DNA from: JACRBK01 sp964427955
GTDB lineage: Bacteria > Chloroflexota > Anaerolineae > Aggregatilineales > Aggregatilineaceae
DNA length: 13,867 nt
NCBI GenBank assembly: GCA_964427955.1
Contig: CAYRWY010000121.1
Coordinates: 1 to 13,867, forward strand
Reading direction: 5' to 3'
Shown here: positions 1 to 7,474 of the stretch, piece after piece
How the letters are laid out: every line of letters starts with the position of its first letter
Numbering within the stretch: the first letter of the stretch is position 1
Position numbers and translations under genes: made by a program
Notes under the pieces: generated by a model
What the model was told of the DNA's origin: nothing
What the model saw: the letters and a program-made list of their open reading frames with translations, nothing else
Databases searched by the model: none

Positions 1-45
1 TGACGCCCCTACGAAAAACACCCGCAAGAATCTACCTGGATGTAC

Positions 46-819
46 TTAGTCCCCGGCCTGCCCTGAGATCGTCAGACGGCGTTCCGCCAGAGCCAGCTTC
101 TCGCCCACGGCTTCGATGGTCTCGCGCATGGACGATTCCAGGTACGGAAACGCCAGCCAGACGTTCATCAGGCCGAACAAGGCCCCGGTGAGCACCCGGT
201 AACCCGGCAGCGTCTCGCGCACCGGCCAGAATTCGAACGGTGCATAGCTGAACATCTGGCTGAAGCCATCCAGGCCCATCGGCGCCAACCCCAGGATGAG
301 ATACAGCCAGAGCGGGGCAGGGCGCAGCCAGCGGCGCACGCGCGAAAAAAGCAGTCCGGTCAGGAACATCATCCCGTAGATGGCGACGTCGCGCTCGCAC
401 AGGGCCACTTTGTAGCCCATGACGCTGTCACCCCGGAAGGATCGGGCGCTGAATTGAAGGTCCGAGGACCACTGGGTCAGGTCGATGTTCACAAAATGCG
501 GATCGCGCGAGGCGTACGCTTCGAAGGACCCCAGGCTGGACCCGGCGGCCTGGCGCGGATAGGCGATCTGATCGCCGAACAGGAACCAGGATCGGAAGGC
601 GAACTGGTGGCACATCGGGCCATAGAACTTGTAGATGATGTTGGCGGCGCGGTCGTGACCGGCGTTCAGCAAGATGGGGGCGGCGAATGACAGGCCCGTG
701 TAGAGGAACAGCAGGCTCAGCATCAGGATCAGCCAGTGGCGAGCCAACCCCAGGACCAGGCGCTGCGTACGGATGACTCTGCGCAAGGTCCGTTCCTCGT
801 TTCCCGGTGGGTTTTTCAT
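46..819 (-). CDS. DUF2085 family integral membrane protein
   Basis: A 257-residue membrane protein of unknown biochemical role that matches DUF2085. Numbering is from the ATG at 819. The family's Cys-His-Gln motif is C70-H71-Q72, with R76 and S77 after it. A second conserved Cys is C141 in an ALCERDVAIYG segment, corresponding to the family's usual Cys-x-x-Cys-x-x-Ile-Tyr stretch. D184, Q188 and the RVLTG segment around R208 complete the pattern. Hydrophobic segments lie near 27-48, 144-158, 169-183 and 207-226. About 60 polar residues between C70 and C141 form a probable exposed loop. An upstream in-frame GTG at 843 would add eight residues, but the ATG at 819 has an AAGGA sequence about 10 nt ahead and is preferred. 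The start lies 27 nt after the CcdA-thioredoxin gene, so the two are probably co-transcribed. The family assignment is fairly secure; the function is not known. Confidence 0.8.
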   Translation of the reverse strand: MKNPPGNEERTLRRVIRTQRLVLGLARHWLILMLSLLFLYTGLSFAAPILLNAGHDRAANIIYKFYGPMCHQFAFRSWFLFGDQIAYPRQAAGSSLGSFEAYASRDPHFVNIDLTQWSSDLQFSARSFRGDSVMGYKVALCERDVAIYGMMFLTGLLFSRVRRWLRPAPLWLYLILGLAPMGLDGFSQMFSYAPFEFWPVRETLPGYRVLTGALFGLMNVWLAFPYLESSMRETIEAVGEKLALAERRLTISGQAGD

Positions 820-846
820 GGCGATGTTGTCCTTTGTGACCACACG

Positions 847-2520
847 TTAGCTATTGAGCAGGGGATCAAGGGCATCCAGCAGCTCGGTGCCGGTCATTTT
901 GCTCGGAAAATACTTCACGATGACGCCGTGCTGGTCGATCAAAAAGCTGGTGGGGAAGCCGGGGATCGCGCTCCCATACAGTTGATCGCGAATCACGCCG
1001 GTTTGATCGAGCACGACGGGGAACTTCAGCCCAAACTGATCGACGAACTTCTGCACATCGTCTTTCGACTCGCGGTCGTTGACGGCCAGCACGACAAAAC
1101 CATCCTGCTGGTGCAGGTTGTAGATGGTCTGGAAATCGGGCATCTCGGCGCGGCAGGGGTCGCACCACGTCGCCCAGAAATTGACCAGGATCACCTGGCC
1201 GCGAAAATCGGACAGCGAGACCGTCTGCCCGTCGAGCGTGGACGCAGTGAAATCCGGCGCGCGCTGTCCGACTTGCAGCCCGACCGGAACCGATAGATCG
1301 TCGCTCGGCGGCGTGGTGGTCGGCGCTGCGGCCAGGTTGGGCACCCCCAGGCCGCTCTCGCCCAACGTCGGCACGTCGAAGGTTGCGTCACTCGTTTCCG
1401 GCAGCGCGGCGACGGGTTTCGGCGAGGCCACGTAGAAATCCTTCTTCGGCCCGTCCTGGAGACAGTCCGGCACATTGCCCCAGCGCACCTCACCGCGCAC
1501 CGCGCCGACGACGCAGTTTTCGAGGTTCAGTGATACGCCGCCCAATCCACCCTCGCTGCCCGCTTGTGAAATGCGCTGAAGCTGGCCGCTGAAGACCAGG
1601 GTGCCGATCAAAATCAGGAATACGCCGCTGACCATCTCGATCAGGCGCATGTTGCGCTGTAGGCGGCGGAAGACGCCCTGCGCTTCGTCCAGGGCCAGGG
1701 CTGTCAGCAGGAACGGAATCCCCAATCCCAGCGAGTAGGCGTAGAGCAGAATCCCCGCGTGCGAAATGGAGCCTTCGTTGGTGGCCAGGGTCAGGATCGA
1801 GCCGTAGATCGGGCCGATGCACGGCGTCCAGCCTGCCGAGAAGACGACCCCCATGAACATGGAGCCGAGGTATCCATAGCGGTTGCTCGGGCGCGTCTGG
1901 CGGCGGGTATCGATGTACAGGATGGCCTGGATACGCACGATGATGCGCGACCAGAATTCGCCGGGCGTATCCGCTTTGAGCGCGTCATGGAACACCTGCG
2001 ACAGCAGCAGCACGGCTACCAGCGTCAGGAACCACGATTCCACGAACAGCCAGTAGAAGAGGCCGATCCAGAGGATGCCAACCAGCGCCGAGATCAGGTT
2101 GCCATACGGGTTTTGGTCGAGCCGGACCGCCTGTTTTTGCAGCCAGGTGAGCACTCTATTCAGCAGGCCCATGACGTGCAGCCCGAACAAGATCACGACG
2201 ATGCCGCCCACGCGCGCCAGCCCGGCTTTCACCTGGCCTTCGCTCGCGCCGAGGGATGTGAGCGACGAGACGGCGGCGGTGGTCAGCAGTCCGAACAGGA
2301 CGAAAAACAGGGTGAAGCCCGCTACGAAGAACAGGCCGTGGGTGAAGGTTCCAAAACGCTGGCGGAACTGGCTGGTGGCCATGCCCGGGCGGGCTGCTTG
2401 TTGAGTCATACGCCCGCCCATGTAGCCGATGTAGGCCGGGACGAGCGGCAGCACGCAGGGCGAGATGAACGAGATGATCCCAGCCAGGAAGGCTACACCA
2501 ATACTGACATCACTCTGCAT
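847..2520 (-). CDS. CcdA-type membrane thiol transporter fused to a TlpA/ResA-like thioredoxin
   Basis: A 557-residue fusion expected to carry reducing equivalents from cytoplasmic thioredoxin across the membrane and use them on extracytoplasmic thiols. Residues 1-310 are a CcdA/DsbD-beta domain. C22, in an SPCVLPLVPAY motif, and C234, in SAGWTPCIGP, are the expected redox pair. Between the third helix and the C234 helix is an extra stretch (about 125-215) with two strong hydrophobic segments (about 141-160 and 162-178), absent from the usual six-helix CcdA. Residues 312-415 form a low-complexity linker holding a second cysteine pair, C336 and C353. Residues 415-557 are a thioredoxin fold with the active site WCDPC (C453, C456) and a cis-proline in GFPTSF (P523). 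The ATG start has a GGAGG sequence 7 nt upstream. Separate ccdA and tlpA/resA genes and DsbD-like fusions are well known, commonly in cytochrome c maturation or disulfide reduction, but no cytochrome gene is nearby. The substrate is unknown; the neighbouring DUF2085 protein is a candidate by inference. Confidence 0.9.
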   Translation of the reverse strand: MQSDVSIGVAFLAGIISFISPCVLPLVPAYIGYMGGRMTQQAARPGMATSQFRQRFGTFTHGLFFVAGFTLFFVLFGLLTTAAVSSLTSLGASEGQVKAGLARVGGIVVILFGLHVMGLLNRVLTWLQKQAVRLDQNPYGNLISALVGILWIGLFYWLFVESWFLTLVAVLLLSQVFHDALKADTPGEFWSRIIVRIQAILYIDTRRQTRPSNRYGYLGSMFMGVVFSAGWTPCIGPIYGSILTLATNEGSISHAGILLYAYSLGLGIPFLLTALALDEAQGVFRRLQRNMRLIEMVSGVFLILIGTLVFSGQLQRISQAGSEGGLGGVSLNLENCVVGAVRGEVRWGNVPDCLQDGPKKDFYVASPKPVAALPETSDATFDVPTLGESGLGVPNLAAAPTTTPPSDDLSVPVGLQVGQRAPDFTASTLDGQTVSLSDFRGQVILVNFWATWCDPCRAEMPDFQTIYNLHQQDGFVVLAVNDRESKDDVQKFVDQFGLKFPVVLDQTGVIRDQLYGSAIPGFPTSFLIDQHGVIVKYFPSKMTGTELLDALDPLLNS

Positions 2521-2600
2521 GGGGAGTCCTCCAACGGTTGCATAGTGTCTACAGATTATGATGCCAAATAGCTCGATTTTGTTTCAATACGCCAGATGGC

Positions 2601-3176
2601 TCAAAGCGGATTTTGCTGGCGGAGCAGGAAACCACGAATGACGATCCCCAACCCGACGGTGACCAACACGATCCCCAACAGGGTATCTTTGAGCACCGCG
2701 ATGCCCTGGGTGTCCATCAGCAGGCTTAACCCCACGCCCGCCAACGCGGCGCCCCCCAAAAAGGAGGCGATCTGGCGGCGGATCAGGGCGATCAGCATCC
2801 ACAGCCCGGCGATCACCAGCAGGGCCAGCGGCCACCACTCTTCCAGACTTTCGCGGATTTCGCCCTGTTTGAGCAAGGTGCCGAAGATCCCGCCCGCGAT
2901 CAGCCCGGCGGCCAGCAGCAGCGTCGCGGCCCTGATCTCGATGCCCAGGATCGGGCGTCGCCCCCCCCACCTGGGTCGGCGCAGGCGGCGATGCTCCCGG
3001 ACGATGACCGGCGGCGCAGACGCCTCGTCCTCGGTGTCCGTCTCATCCTGTTCGTAGGCATATTCTCTGGATACCGGGACGAACGGCATGATGTCGTCGG
3101 GCTCGCTGCTGGCGGCCAGTTGTTCTTCGCGCTCGCGCTCCTGGGCGCGGCGCCGGATGGGTCGCAGGCGTCGCAT
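2601..3176 (-). CDS. Small membrane protein with LiaI/LiaF-like (DUF5668-like) transmembrane region
   Basis: A 191-residue protein that I cannot assign to a defined function. Residues 1-75 are charged and probably cytoplasmic: a basic start, an acidic middle (about 43-52) and a second Arg-rich patch (60-74). The C-terminal half holds four hydrophobic segments, near 82-101, 114-132, 136-153 and 164-181. The EEWWPLALLVIAGLWMLIAL segment is typical of the membrane region shared by LiaI, LiaF and DUF5668 proteins, which in several bacteria are linked to envelope-stress sensing. The extracellular domain of true LiaF is absent. The ATG at 3176 has AGAGG about 9 nt upstream. The CcdA-thioredoxin gene follows after 80 nt, so co-transcription is possible but not shown. 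The family link rests on the look of the helices only. Confidence 0.65.
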   Translation of the reverse strand: MRRLRPIRRRAQEREREEQLAASSEPDDIMPFVPVSREYAYEQDETDTEDEASAPPVIVREHRRLRRPRWGGRRPILGIEIRAATLLLAAGLIAGGIFGTLLKQGEIRESLEEWWPLALLVIAGLWMLIALIRRQIASFLGGAALAGVGLSLLMDTQGIAVLKDTLLGIVLVTVGLGIVIRGFLLRQQNPL

Positions 3177-3211
3177 CGTGGGTCGCCTCTCTCAAAGACA
3201 CGATAAACAAG

Positions 3212-3241
3212 TACAGGGTGAGTTGTGATGCTCACCCTGTA
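3212..3241 (-). terminator. Hairpin, probable terminator of the cupin gene
   Basis: A perfect 11-bp inverted repeat: TACAGGGTGAG (3212-3222) pairs with CTCACCCTGTA (3231-3241) around an 8-nt loop. On the minus strand it lies about 30 nt after the cupin stop codon and is followed by the moderately T-rich CTTGTTTATC. That fits an intrinsic terminator with a weak U tract. Because it also lies in front of the membrane-protein gene at 3176, an operator or attenuator role cannot be excluded. Confidence 0.55.
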
Positions 3242-3271
3242 ACTGTACCTCAAAGTATAGAGTCTTGAAAG

Positions 3272-3601
3272 TTAAAGTGGGCTGCCTTCAATGCATTGGG
3301 CACCGGTAGGGCCGATGATGGCACTGTAGCGCACGCCGCGCGGCAGATCTATCCGATCGCCGTCGCGCAGCGTAACCCGTTGTTTAGTTTCAGGAAAAGC
3401 AATTTCGAGGGAACCTTGGACACAATAGAGGGTTTTATCATAGCCATGACTGCGGGCAGGATAACGGAAATTCGGAGCGTTGACCCAGACATAAGGCCGG
3501 AGGCCTTCTTCTCGCATACGGCGCGTGATATTTTCTAAGGTGGGGTGCTGTCCGCCGCGCCACCATGTCACTCTGATTTGTTGTGCCCCTGCGCTTGCCA
3601 T
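3272..3601 (-). CDS. Small cupin-fold protein with degenerate metal site
   Basis: A 109-residue single-domain protein whose residues 42-106 match a cupin beta-barrel: a GYDKTLYCVQGSLEI strand pair (53-67), then GDRIDLPRG (81-89). The usual metal ligands are mostly missing. The first motif normally reads His-x-His followed by an acidic residue; here it is R50-S51-H52 with D55 and K56. The second motif's His after Pro-x-Gly is Y92. A single histidine (H52) is therefore left, which argues against a typical cupin dioxygenase or isomerase and for a binding or metal-free role. The N-terminal part (TLENITRRMREEGL, 21-34) looks helical and may be specific to the subfamily. The gene appears to stand alone, with a promoter candidate upstream and a hairpin downstream. 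An AGGGGAG sequence lies about 14 nt before the ATG, rather far for a ribosome site. Substrate unknown. Confidence 0.75.
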   Translation of the reverse strand: MASAGAQQIRVTWWRGGQHPTLENITRRMREEGLRPYVWVNAPNFRYPARSHGYDKTLYCVQGSLEIAFPETKQRVTLRDGDRIDLPRGVRYSAIIGPTGAQCIEGSPL

Positions 3602-3661
3602 TGCTTGCTGTTATGCTCCCCTTAACAAATTGCTCTAAGGTGGAAAATTGAAGTGCGCGGA

Positions 3662-3690
3662 ATATTACTCGCGTCAAAGACTTTTTACAA
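3662..3690 (-). promoter_or_regulatory. Candidate sigma-70-type promoter for the cupin gene
   Basis: On the minus strand TTGTAA (3685-3690) is followed after exactly 17 nt by TAATAT (3662-3667). Each hexamer matches the consensus at 4 of 6 positions. It lies in an AT-rich gap about 60 nt before the cupin ATG. The gap between the nucleotidyltransferase stop and the cupin start (143 nt) supports an independent promoter. Seen by eye only. Confidence 0.35.
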
Positions 3691-3744
3691 GGTTTTTGCA
3701 GGTGTCTTTCTGCAATTCTAAGGAATCTTTAAGCTACCTTTAAT

Positions 3745-6393
3745 CTATGAGCCGGGCATCAGGGTTTCACTCAGCTCGAACAGTAAGTGTTTTTCTTGTT
3801 CTGAGGTTGTGATCTGCCCGTCCAGCCAGGCCCGGCGCAGCGCGGCCAGCAGGGTGCCATAGACCGGCCCCGGTTTCAGCCCGGTCAGGTGCGCGATATC
3901 GTGTCCATGCAGGGTTGGTCTGACAAGGCGCCATTCGCAGGCAAAGTGCGTGATCTGGTCGCGGGCGATGGCTGTGGGCGCGGCGGCCCAGGCGGCCAGC
4001 CAGCCGACCTCATCCAGCGGTTCCAGCAGTCTCACCACCTGGCTGGGCGGCTGTTCCTGGTCGAGATCGGGGAGCAGGGCAATCGCCGCGCGGGCATTCT
4101 GCAAATGATCCAGGTAGTCGCGCTTGAATTGGAGCCGCCGTCCCACCTGTTCCAGATCGGATTCATTCAGGCGGCTGGTGAACAGTGAAAACGTCGTGAG
4201 CATCCAGTTGTCGAAATCCGCCAGCGAGGGCCAGGGAATATGTTGGCGGGCATAGCACAGCGCATAGAAGGCGGCGCGCACCCATTCGTCGATGCGTAGA
4301 TCGGGATGGAACACGTGCAGGATGCCCAGCCGTTCCAGGCGTACCAGGGCCCGCAGCGGCTGTAGCTCCGAGAGGATCAAGGCGAATTCGTGCCGAATCC
4401 GGTCACCGCTGACGCGATCCAGCAGCCCGATCGCGTTCTGGATCAGTTCTTCGGTGCGCGGCTCGATGGTGAAGCCCAGCCGCTGTTCCAGCCGCACGGC
4501 GCGCAGCATTCGGGTGGGATCGTCCACGAAGCTGAGGCTGTGCAGCACCCGGATCACGCCGTCGTGCAGGTCTTGTTCGCCCCCATAGAAATCGATCAAC
4601 TCTCCAAAGGGGCCGGGCGACAGCCGGATCGCCAGGGTGTTGATGGTGAAATCGCGGCGGTGCAGGTCCAGTTTGATCGATCCGCGCTGCACGGTCGGGA
4701 GCGCCGAGGGCTGCTCGTAAAACTCGGTGCGCGCCGTCACGAAGTCGATGAAGGCCGGTAGCCCTGCCTTCCCTGAGTGGCTCCCCATCGTCCGCGTAAC
4801 GGACTCGTCCAGAAACCATTTGGCCGTGCCGAACTGGGCATGGCTGCGCATATCCCCGCCGTACGACTGCTGGATCGCGCGGACCAGTTCGATGGCATCG
4901 CCTTCGACCACCAGGTCGATGTCGCGCGTGGGCTGGCCCAGCAGCAGATCGCGCACGAAGCCCCCGACCAGATAGAGTCCAATGTGCCGTTGTTGGGCTT
5001 GGTGGGCAATGGCCTGGATCAACTGCCACATTTCCGAGGAGAAGACTGCTTGCAGCCGCCGGTTCATTTCTTCGCGGCGACCATCTCCGGGCCGGTTTCC
5101 CCACTGGTTGATCAGATCGGTGCGGGTCACGATCCCGATCAGGCGATTCTCCTCATCGACCACCGGGATCTGTCCCCAGCCGGAACGCATCATGCGCTGC
5201 TGCAAGGTTTCAATGGAGTCGGTTGGATAGACGGTGAATTCCCCGGCTTCCATAATCTCGCCCACCGATTGGTTGCCCAGGCCATGACTCATCGTCCGAT
5301 CGACCGCGCGGCGGGTCAGCAGTCCTACCACCCGTCCGCCGTCTACCACCGGGAAGCCCTCATGGCCGGTGCGCTGCATTCGTTCGACCACCGACTTCAC
5401 GCGTTCGCCCGTTCGCACCGTTTGTACGCCGAAGGACATCAGGGACTCGACCATCACGGAGGCCGTAATGATCTTCGGGAGCTGCTCCAGAATTCGGGCC
5501 TGGACGTCCGCCAGCTTATGGCCCCGGATCAATGCGGCGGCGGCGCGGCTGTGTCCGCCTCCGCCAAACTGCTTGGCGATGATCGAGACGTCGATGGCGT
5601 CATTGGTGCCCCGCGCGACGAGCTGGATGTCCCCATTGAGCTGGACCAGCACAAAGACCGCGCTCGTCTCGTACAGCTCGCGCAGCTTGTGGGCCAGTGT
5701 CGCGATCTCGTCTACGGCGTGGCCCACCGAAGCGCACGCGATCACGACCGTATGGCCGCTCACCGTATAGGTCCGGGCCTGTTCGATCAGCCGTTCATAC
5801 AGCGCGCGCTGCTCCGGGATCAGTTCGTGATGGAGAAAATGGCGCACCGCGTCGAGATTGGCCCCACATTCGAGCAACCAGGCGGCACAGCGGATGTCAC
5901 GCGGGGTGGTCGTGCCATAGGTCAGCGCGCCGGTATCTTCGTAGACACCCAACATCAACAGCGTCGCTTCGAACGGCTTCAACGCGATCTGGTGATCGAT
6001 GATCTGCTCCGTGAGCAGGGTGGTGGCCGCGCCGGTGGTGGTTCCCGCAAAGGTCTGGTGCTCGTCCAGGGCACGGACCAGGGGATGATGGTCGATGAAG
6101 TGGATGGGCGTGTCAGGACGCATCCCGCGCGCTGTGGAGAAACTCTGCGTATCCACGACCGTCGCCTGTTCGACCGGTCCTTTGCGGCGCAGATCGTCAC
6201 GCTGGACAAACGGCAGTTCGTCCCGGTACAGGTTGAGGAAATGCTCCACGTTGCGATTCACGCGGTGGGGCAGTACCGGGACCGCTGTCGGGTCGAGCTT
6301 ATACGCTGCCAGCAGCGACGCCACGGCATCGAAGTCGGCGTTATCGTGGGTCAGAATGAGTTTCACGGTCAGTTTGCGATTAGCCCAGCGCAT
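3745..6393 (-). CDS. DHH phosphoesterase - CBS pair - class II tRNA nucleotidyltransferase fusion
   Basis: An 882-residue cytoplasmic protein. Residues 10-310 are a DHH/DHHA1 phosphoesterase with the motifs intact: THDNADFDAVAS (15-26), D81, D101-H102-H103, E152-D153-T154-G155 and the DHHA1 glycine run GGGGHSRAAA (277-286). CBS domains follow at about 313-368 and 375-430. Residues 470-640 are a polymerase-beta-type nucleotidyltransferase head with VGGFVRDLLLG (476-486), catalytic D491 and D493, RRDFTINTLAIR (579-590) and DDPTRMLRAVR (624-634). RNA-binding helices run to about 870. It should add all or part of the 3' CCA to tRNA. In Aquifex aeolicus the job is split between two enzymes and, as I recall, the larger carries this kind of N-terminal extension, so CC-, A- or full CCA addition cannot be told here. 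CBS pairs often bind adenine nucleotides. The start overlaps the upstream dehydrogenase by 14 nt, suggesting translational coupling. A GTG at residue 10 is an alternative start; neither has a strong ribosome site. Confidence 0.92.
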   Translation of the reverse strand: MRWANRKLTVKLILTHDNADFDAVASLLAAYKLDPTAVPVLPHRVNRNVEHFLNLYRDELPFVQRDDLRRKGPVEQATVVDTQSFSTARGMRPDTPIHFIDHHPLVRALDEHQTFAGTTTGAATTLLTEQIIDHQIALKPFEATLLMLGVYEDTGALTYGTTTPRDIRCAAWLLECGANLDAVRHFLHHELIPEQRALYERLIEQARTYTVSGHTVVIACASVGHAVDEIATLAHKLRELYETSAVFVLVQLNGDIQLVARGTNDAIDVSIIAKQFGGGGHSRAAAALIRGHKLADVQARILEQLPKIITASVMVESLMSFGVQTVRTGERVKSVVERMQRTGHEGFPVVDGGRVVGLLTRRAVDRTMSHGLGNQSVGEIMEAGEFTVYPTDSIETLQQRMMRSGWGQIPVVDEENRLIGIVTRTDLINQWGNRPGDGRREEMNRRLQAVFSSEMWQLIQAIAHQAQQRHIGLYLVGGFVRDLLLGQPTRDIDLVVEGDAIELVRAIQQSYGGDMRSHAQFGTAKWFLDESVTRTMGSHSGKAGLPAFIDFVTARTEFYEQPSALPTVQRGSIKLDLHRRDFTINTLAIRLSPGPFGELIDFYGGEQDLHDGVIRVLHSLSFVDDPTRMLRAVRLEQRLGFTIEPRTEELIQNAIGLLDRVSGDRIRHEFALILSELQPLRALVRLERLGILHVFHPDLRIDEWVRAAFYALCYARQHIPWPSLADFDNWMLTTFSLFTSRLNESDLEQVGRRLQFKRDYLDHLQNARAAIALLPDLDQEQPPSQVVRLLEPLDEVGWLAAWAAAPTAIARDQITHFACEWRLVRPTLHGHDIAHLTGLKPGPVYGTLLAALRRAWLDGQITTSEQEKHLLFELSETLMPGS

Positions 6394-7459
6394 CCCATAC
6401 GGCGAGCTTGGCCTGCACGCGGCGGATCACCTCGTCGGTGAATTCGGTGGTCGTCGCGTGCCCGCCCAGGTCGGAGGTCCGGATTCCATCATACACGGTT
6501 TCGAGCGCCGCTTCCCGAATGGCCCGGCACGCCCGCATGGCGTGGTCGATGTTCATGTAGCTCAAGATCGTGGCGGCGGCCATGATCATCGCCATCGGGT
6601 TGGCCAGGTTCTTACCTTGCAGCGAGGGTGCTGTGCCGTGCGGCGCTTCGGAAATGATCGCGCAGGGTTGCAGATTGTCGTCGAAGCTCAAGATCACCGA
6701 CTCGGACCCCGCGATGGTGCCGAACATCTTGAGCACCAGGTCGGACATGCTGTCGCCATCCCGGTTGAGGGTAGGGATTACCAGCGGCTCGCCGGTCGTT
6801 TCCAGCAGCAGCGCATAGGTCGCGTCGATCAATTGGGGATCGTAGCGTACCGACGGGTAGCGATGGGCGGCAGCATCCATCTCTTCTTTGAACATTCCCT
6901 CGTAAATCGGGCTGACCGTATACTTGGGGCCGCCGAAAACCTTCGAGCCGGTGCGCGTGGCGTATTGGAATGCATACTCCGCCACGATCCGGCAGGTGCG
7001 ACGGGTGATCTGCTCGGTGCGGCAGGCGACCTCGTCGAGACCTTCGCCTTCGCGCCATTCCTTGGCCCCATAGGCACCGCCCACAGCCATCCGCACGACC
7101 GCGATGGGGGCGTGAACTCCGGCGATGGGCTGCATCGGCGGGATGCGCCGCCCGACCCGTAGGATCACCTGCGCCCCGATGGCCTCGCGCAGCAGGGCGT
7201 TGGGACTGCCGACGTCGTCCAGATCGCCAGGCGTGATAGTCGCGGCTTTGATCCCCAGCCCATGTGCTTTGACGGCCTCAGCCGCTTCGAAAACAACCTG
7301 GTTTTTGGTCACGCGGCGGTTCTCTAGCGATAGATCGAACGTCTTGAAATGGACGTTGGGGGGAAGGACCGCAGGCGACAGGACGCGCAGCGCCTCGTCC
7401 AGCAGTTCCTGACCGGTCTGATCTCCTTGCATTACGACAATCGTGCGGCTCTGGTCCAT
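6380..7459 (-). CDS. Isocitrate/isopropylmalate dehydrogenase family enzyme, isocitrate-type substrate site
   Basis: A 359-residue beta-decarboxylating dehydrogenase. The substrate loop S85-x-N87-x3-R91-x9-R101 has the spacing of E. coli isocitrate dehydrogenase S113, N115, R119 and R129. R123 and Y130 match R153 and Y160, K179 matches catalytic K230, and D212, D236 and D240 match the metal-binding aspartates D283, D307 and D311. EAPHGTAPSLQGKNLANP (271-288) is the nucleotide loop. This favours isocitrate over 3-isopropylmalate. At the two positions that usually set cofactor choice it has S279-L280, neither the Lys-Tyr of NADP enzymes nor the Asp-Ile of NAD enzymes. The stretch usually reading like RENTEDIYAG is RMAVGGAYGA. 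No other citric-acid-cycle or leucine gene is in the window. GAGGGAG lies about 4-8 nt before the ATG. It is 15 nt after the response regulator and overlaps the nucleotidyltransferase gene, so all three are likely one operon. Reaction and cofactor remain inferred. Confidence 0.82.
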   Translation of the reverse strand: MDQSRTIVVMQGDQTGQELLDEALRVLSPAVLPPNVHFKTFDLSLENRRVTKNQVVFEAAEAVKAHGLGIKAATITPGDLDDVGSPNALLREAIGAQVILRVGRRIPPMQPIAGVHAPIAVVRMAVGGAYGAKEWREGEGLDEVACRTEQITRRTCRIVAEYAFQYATRTGSKVFGGPKYTVSPIYEGMFKEEMDAAAHRYPSVRYDPQLIDATYALLLETTGEPLVIPTLNRDGDSMSDLVLKMFGTIAGSESVILSFDDNLQPCAIISEAPHGTAPSLQGKNLANPMAMIMAAATILSYMNIDHAMRACRAIREAALETVYDGIRTSDLGGHATTTEFTDEVIRRVQAKLAVWDALG

Positions 7460-7474
7460 AGTCTCCCTCGTCCA

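Noticed and set aside
2539..2567. Promoter-like TTGGCA-17-TATGCA before the CcdA-thioredoxin gene
   Set aside because: The -35 fits at 5 of 6 positions, but the -10 fits at only 3 of 6 and the start point would fall almost on the ribosome site. Not strong enough to list.
1759..2571. Plus-strand frame of 270 codons opposite the CcdA-thioredoxin gene
   Set aside because: Dominated by Gln, Asp, Arg and His with no domain, and fully antisense to a well-supported membrane protein.
3696..3715. 6-bp inverted repeat TTGCAG/CTGCAA after the nucleotidyltransferase gene
   Set aside because: Short stem without a T tract on the minus strand; not a convincing terminator.
4777..6441. Open plus-strand frame of 554 codons opposite the nucleotidyltransferase gene
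   Set aside because: The translation has shadow composition (rich in His, Gln, Arg, Gly, Asp) and no recognisable domain, while the opposite strand encodes a protein with many intact motifs. Long antisense frames are common in GC-rich genes.
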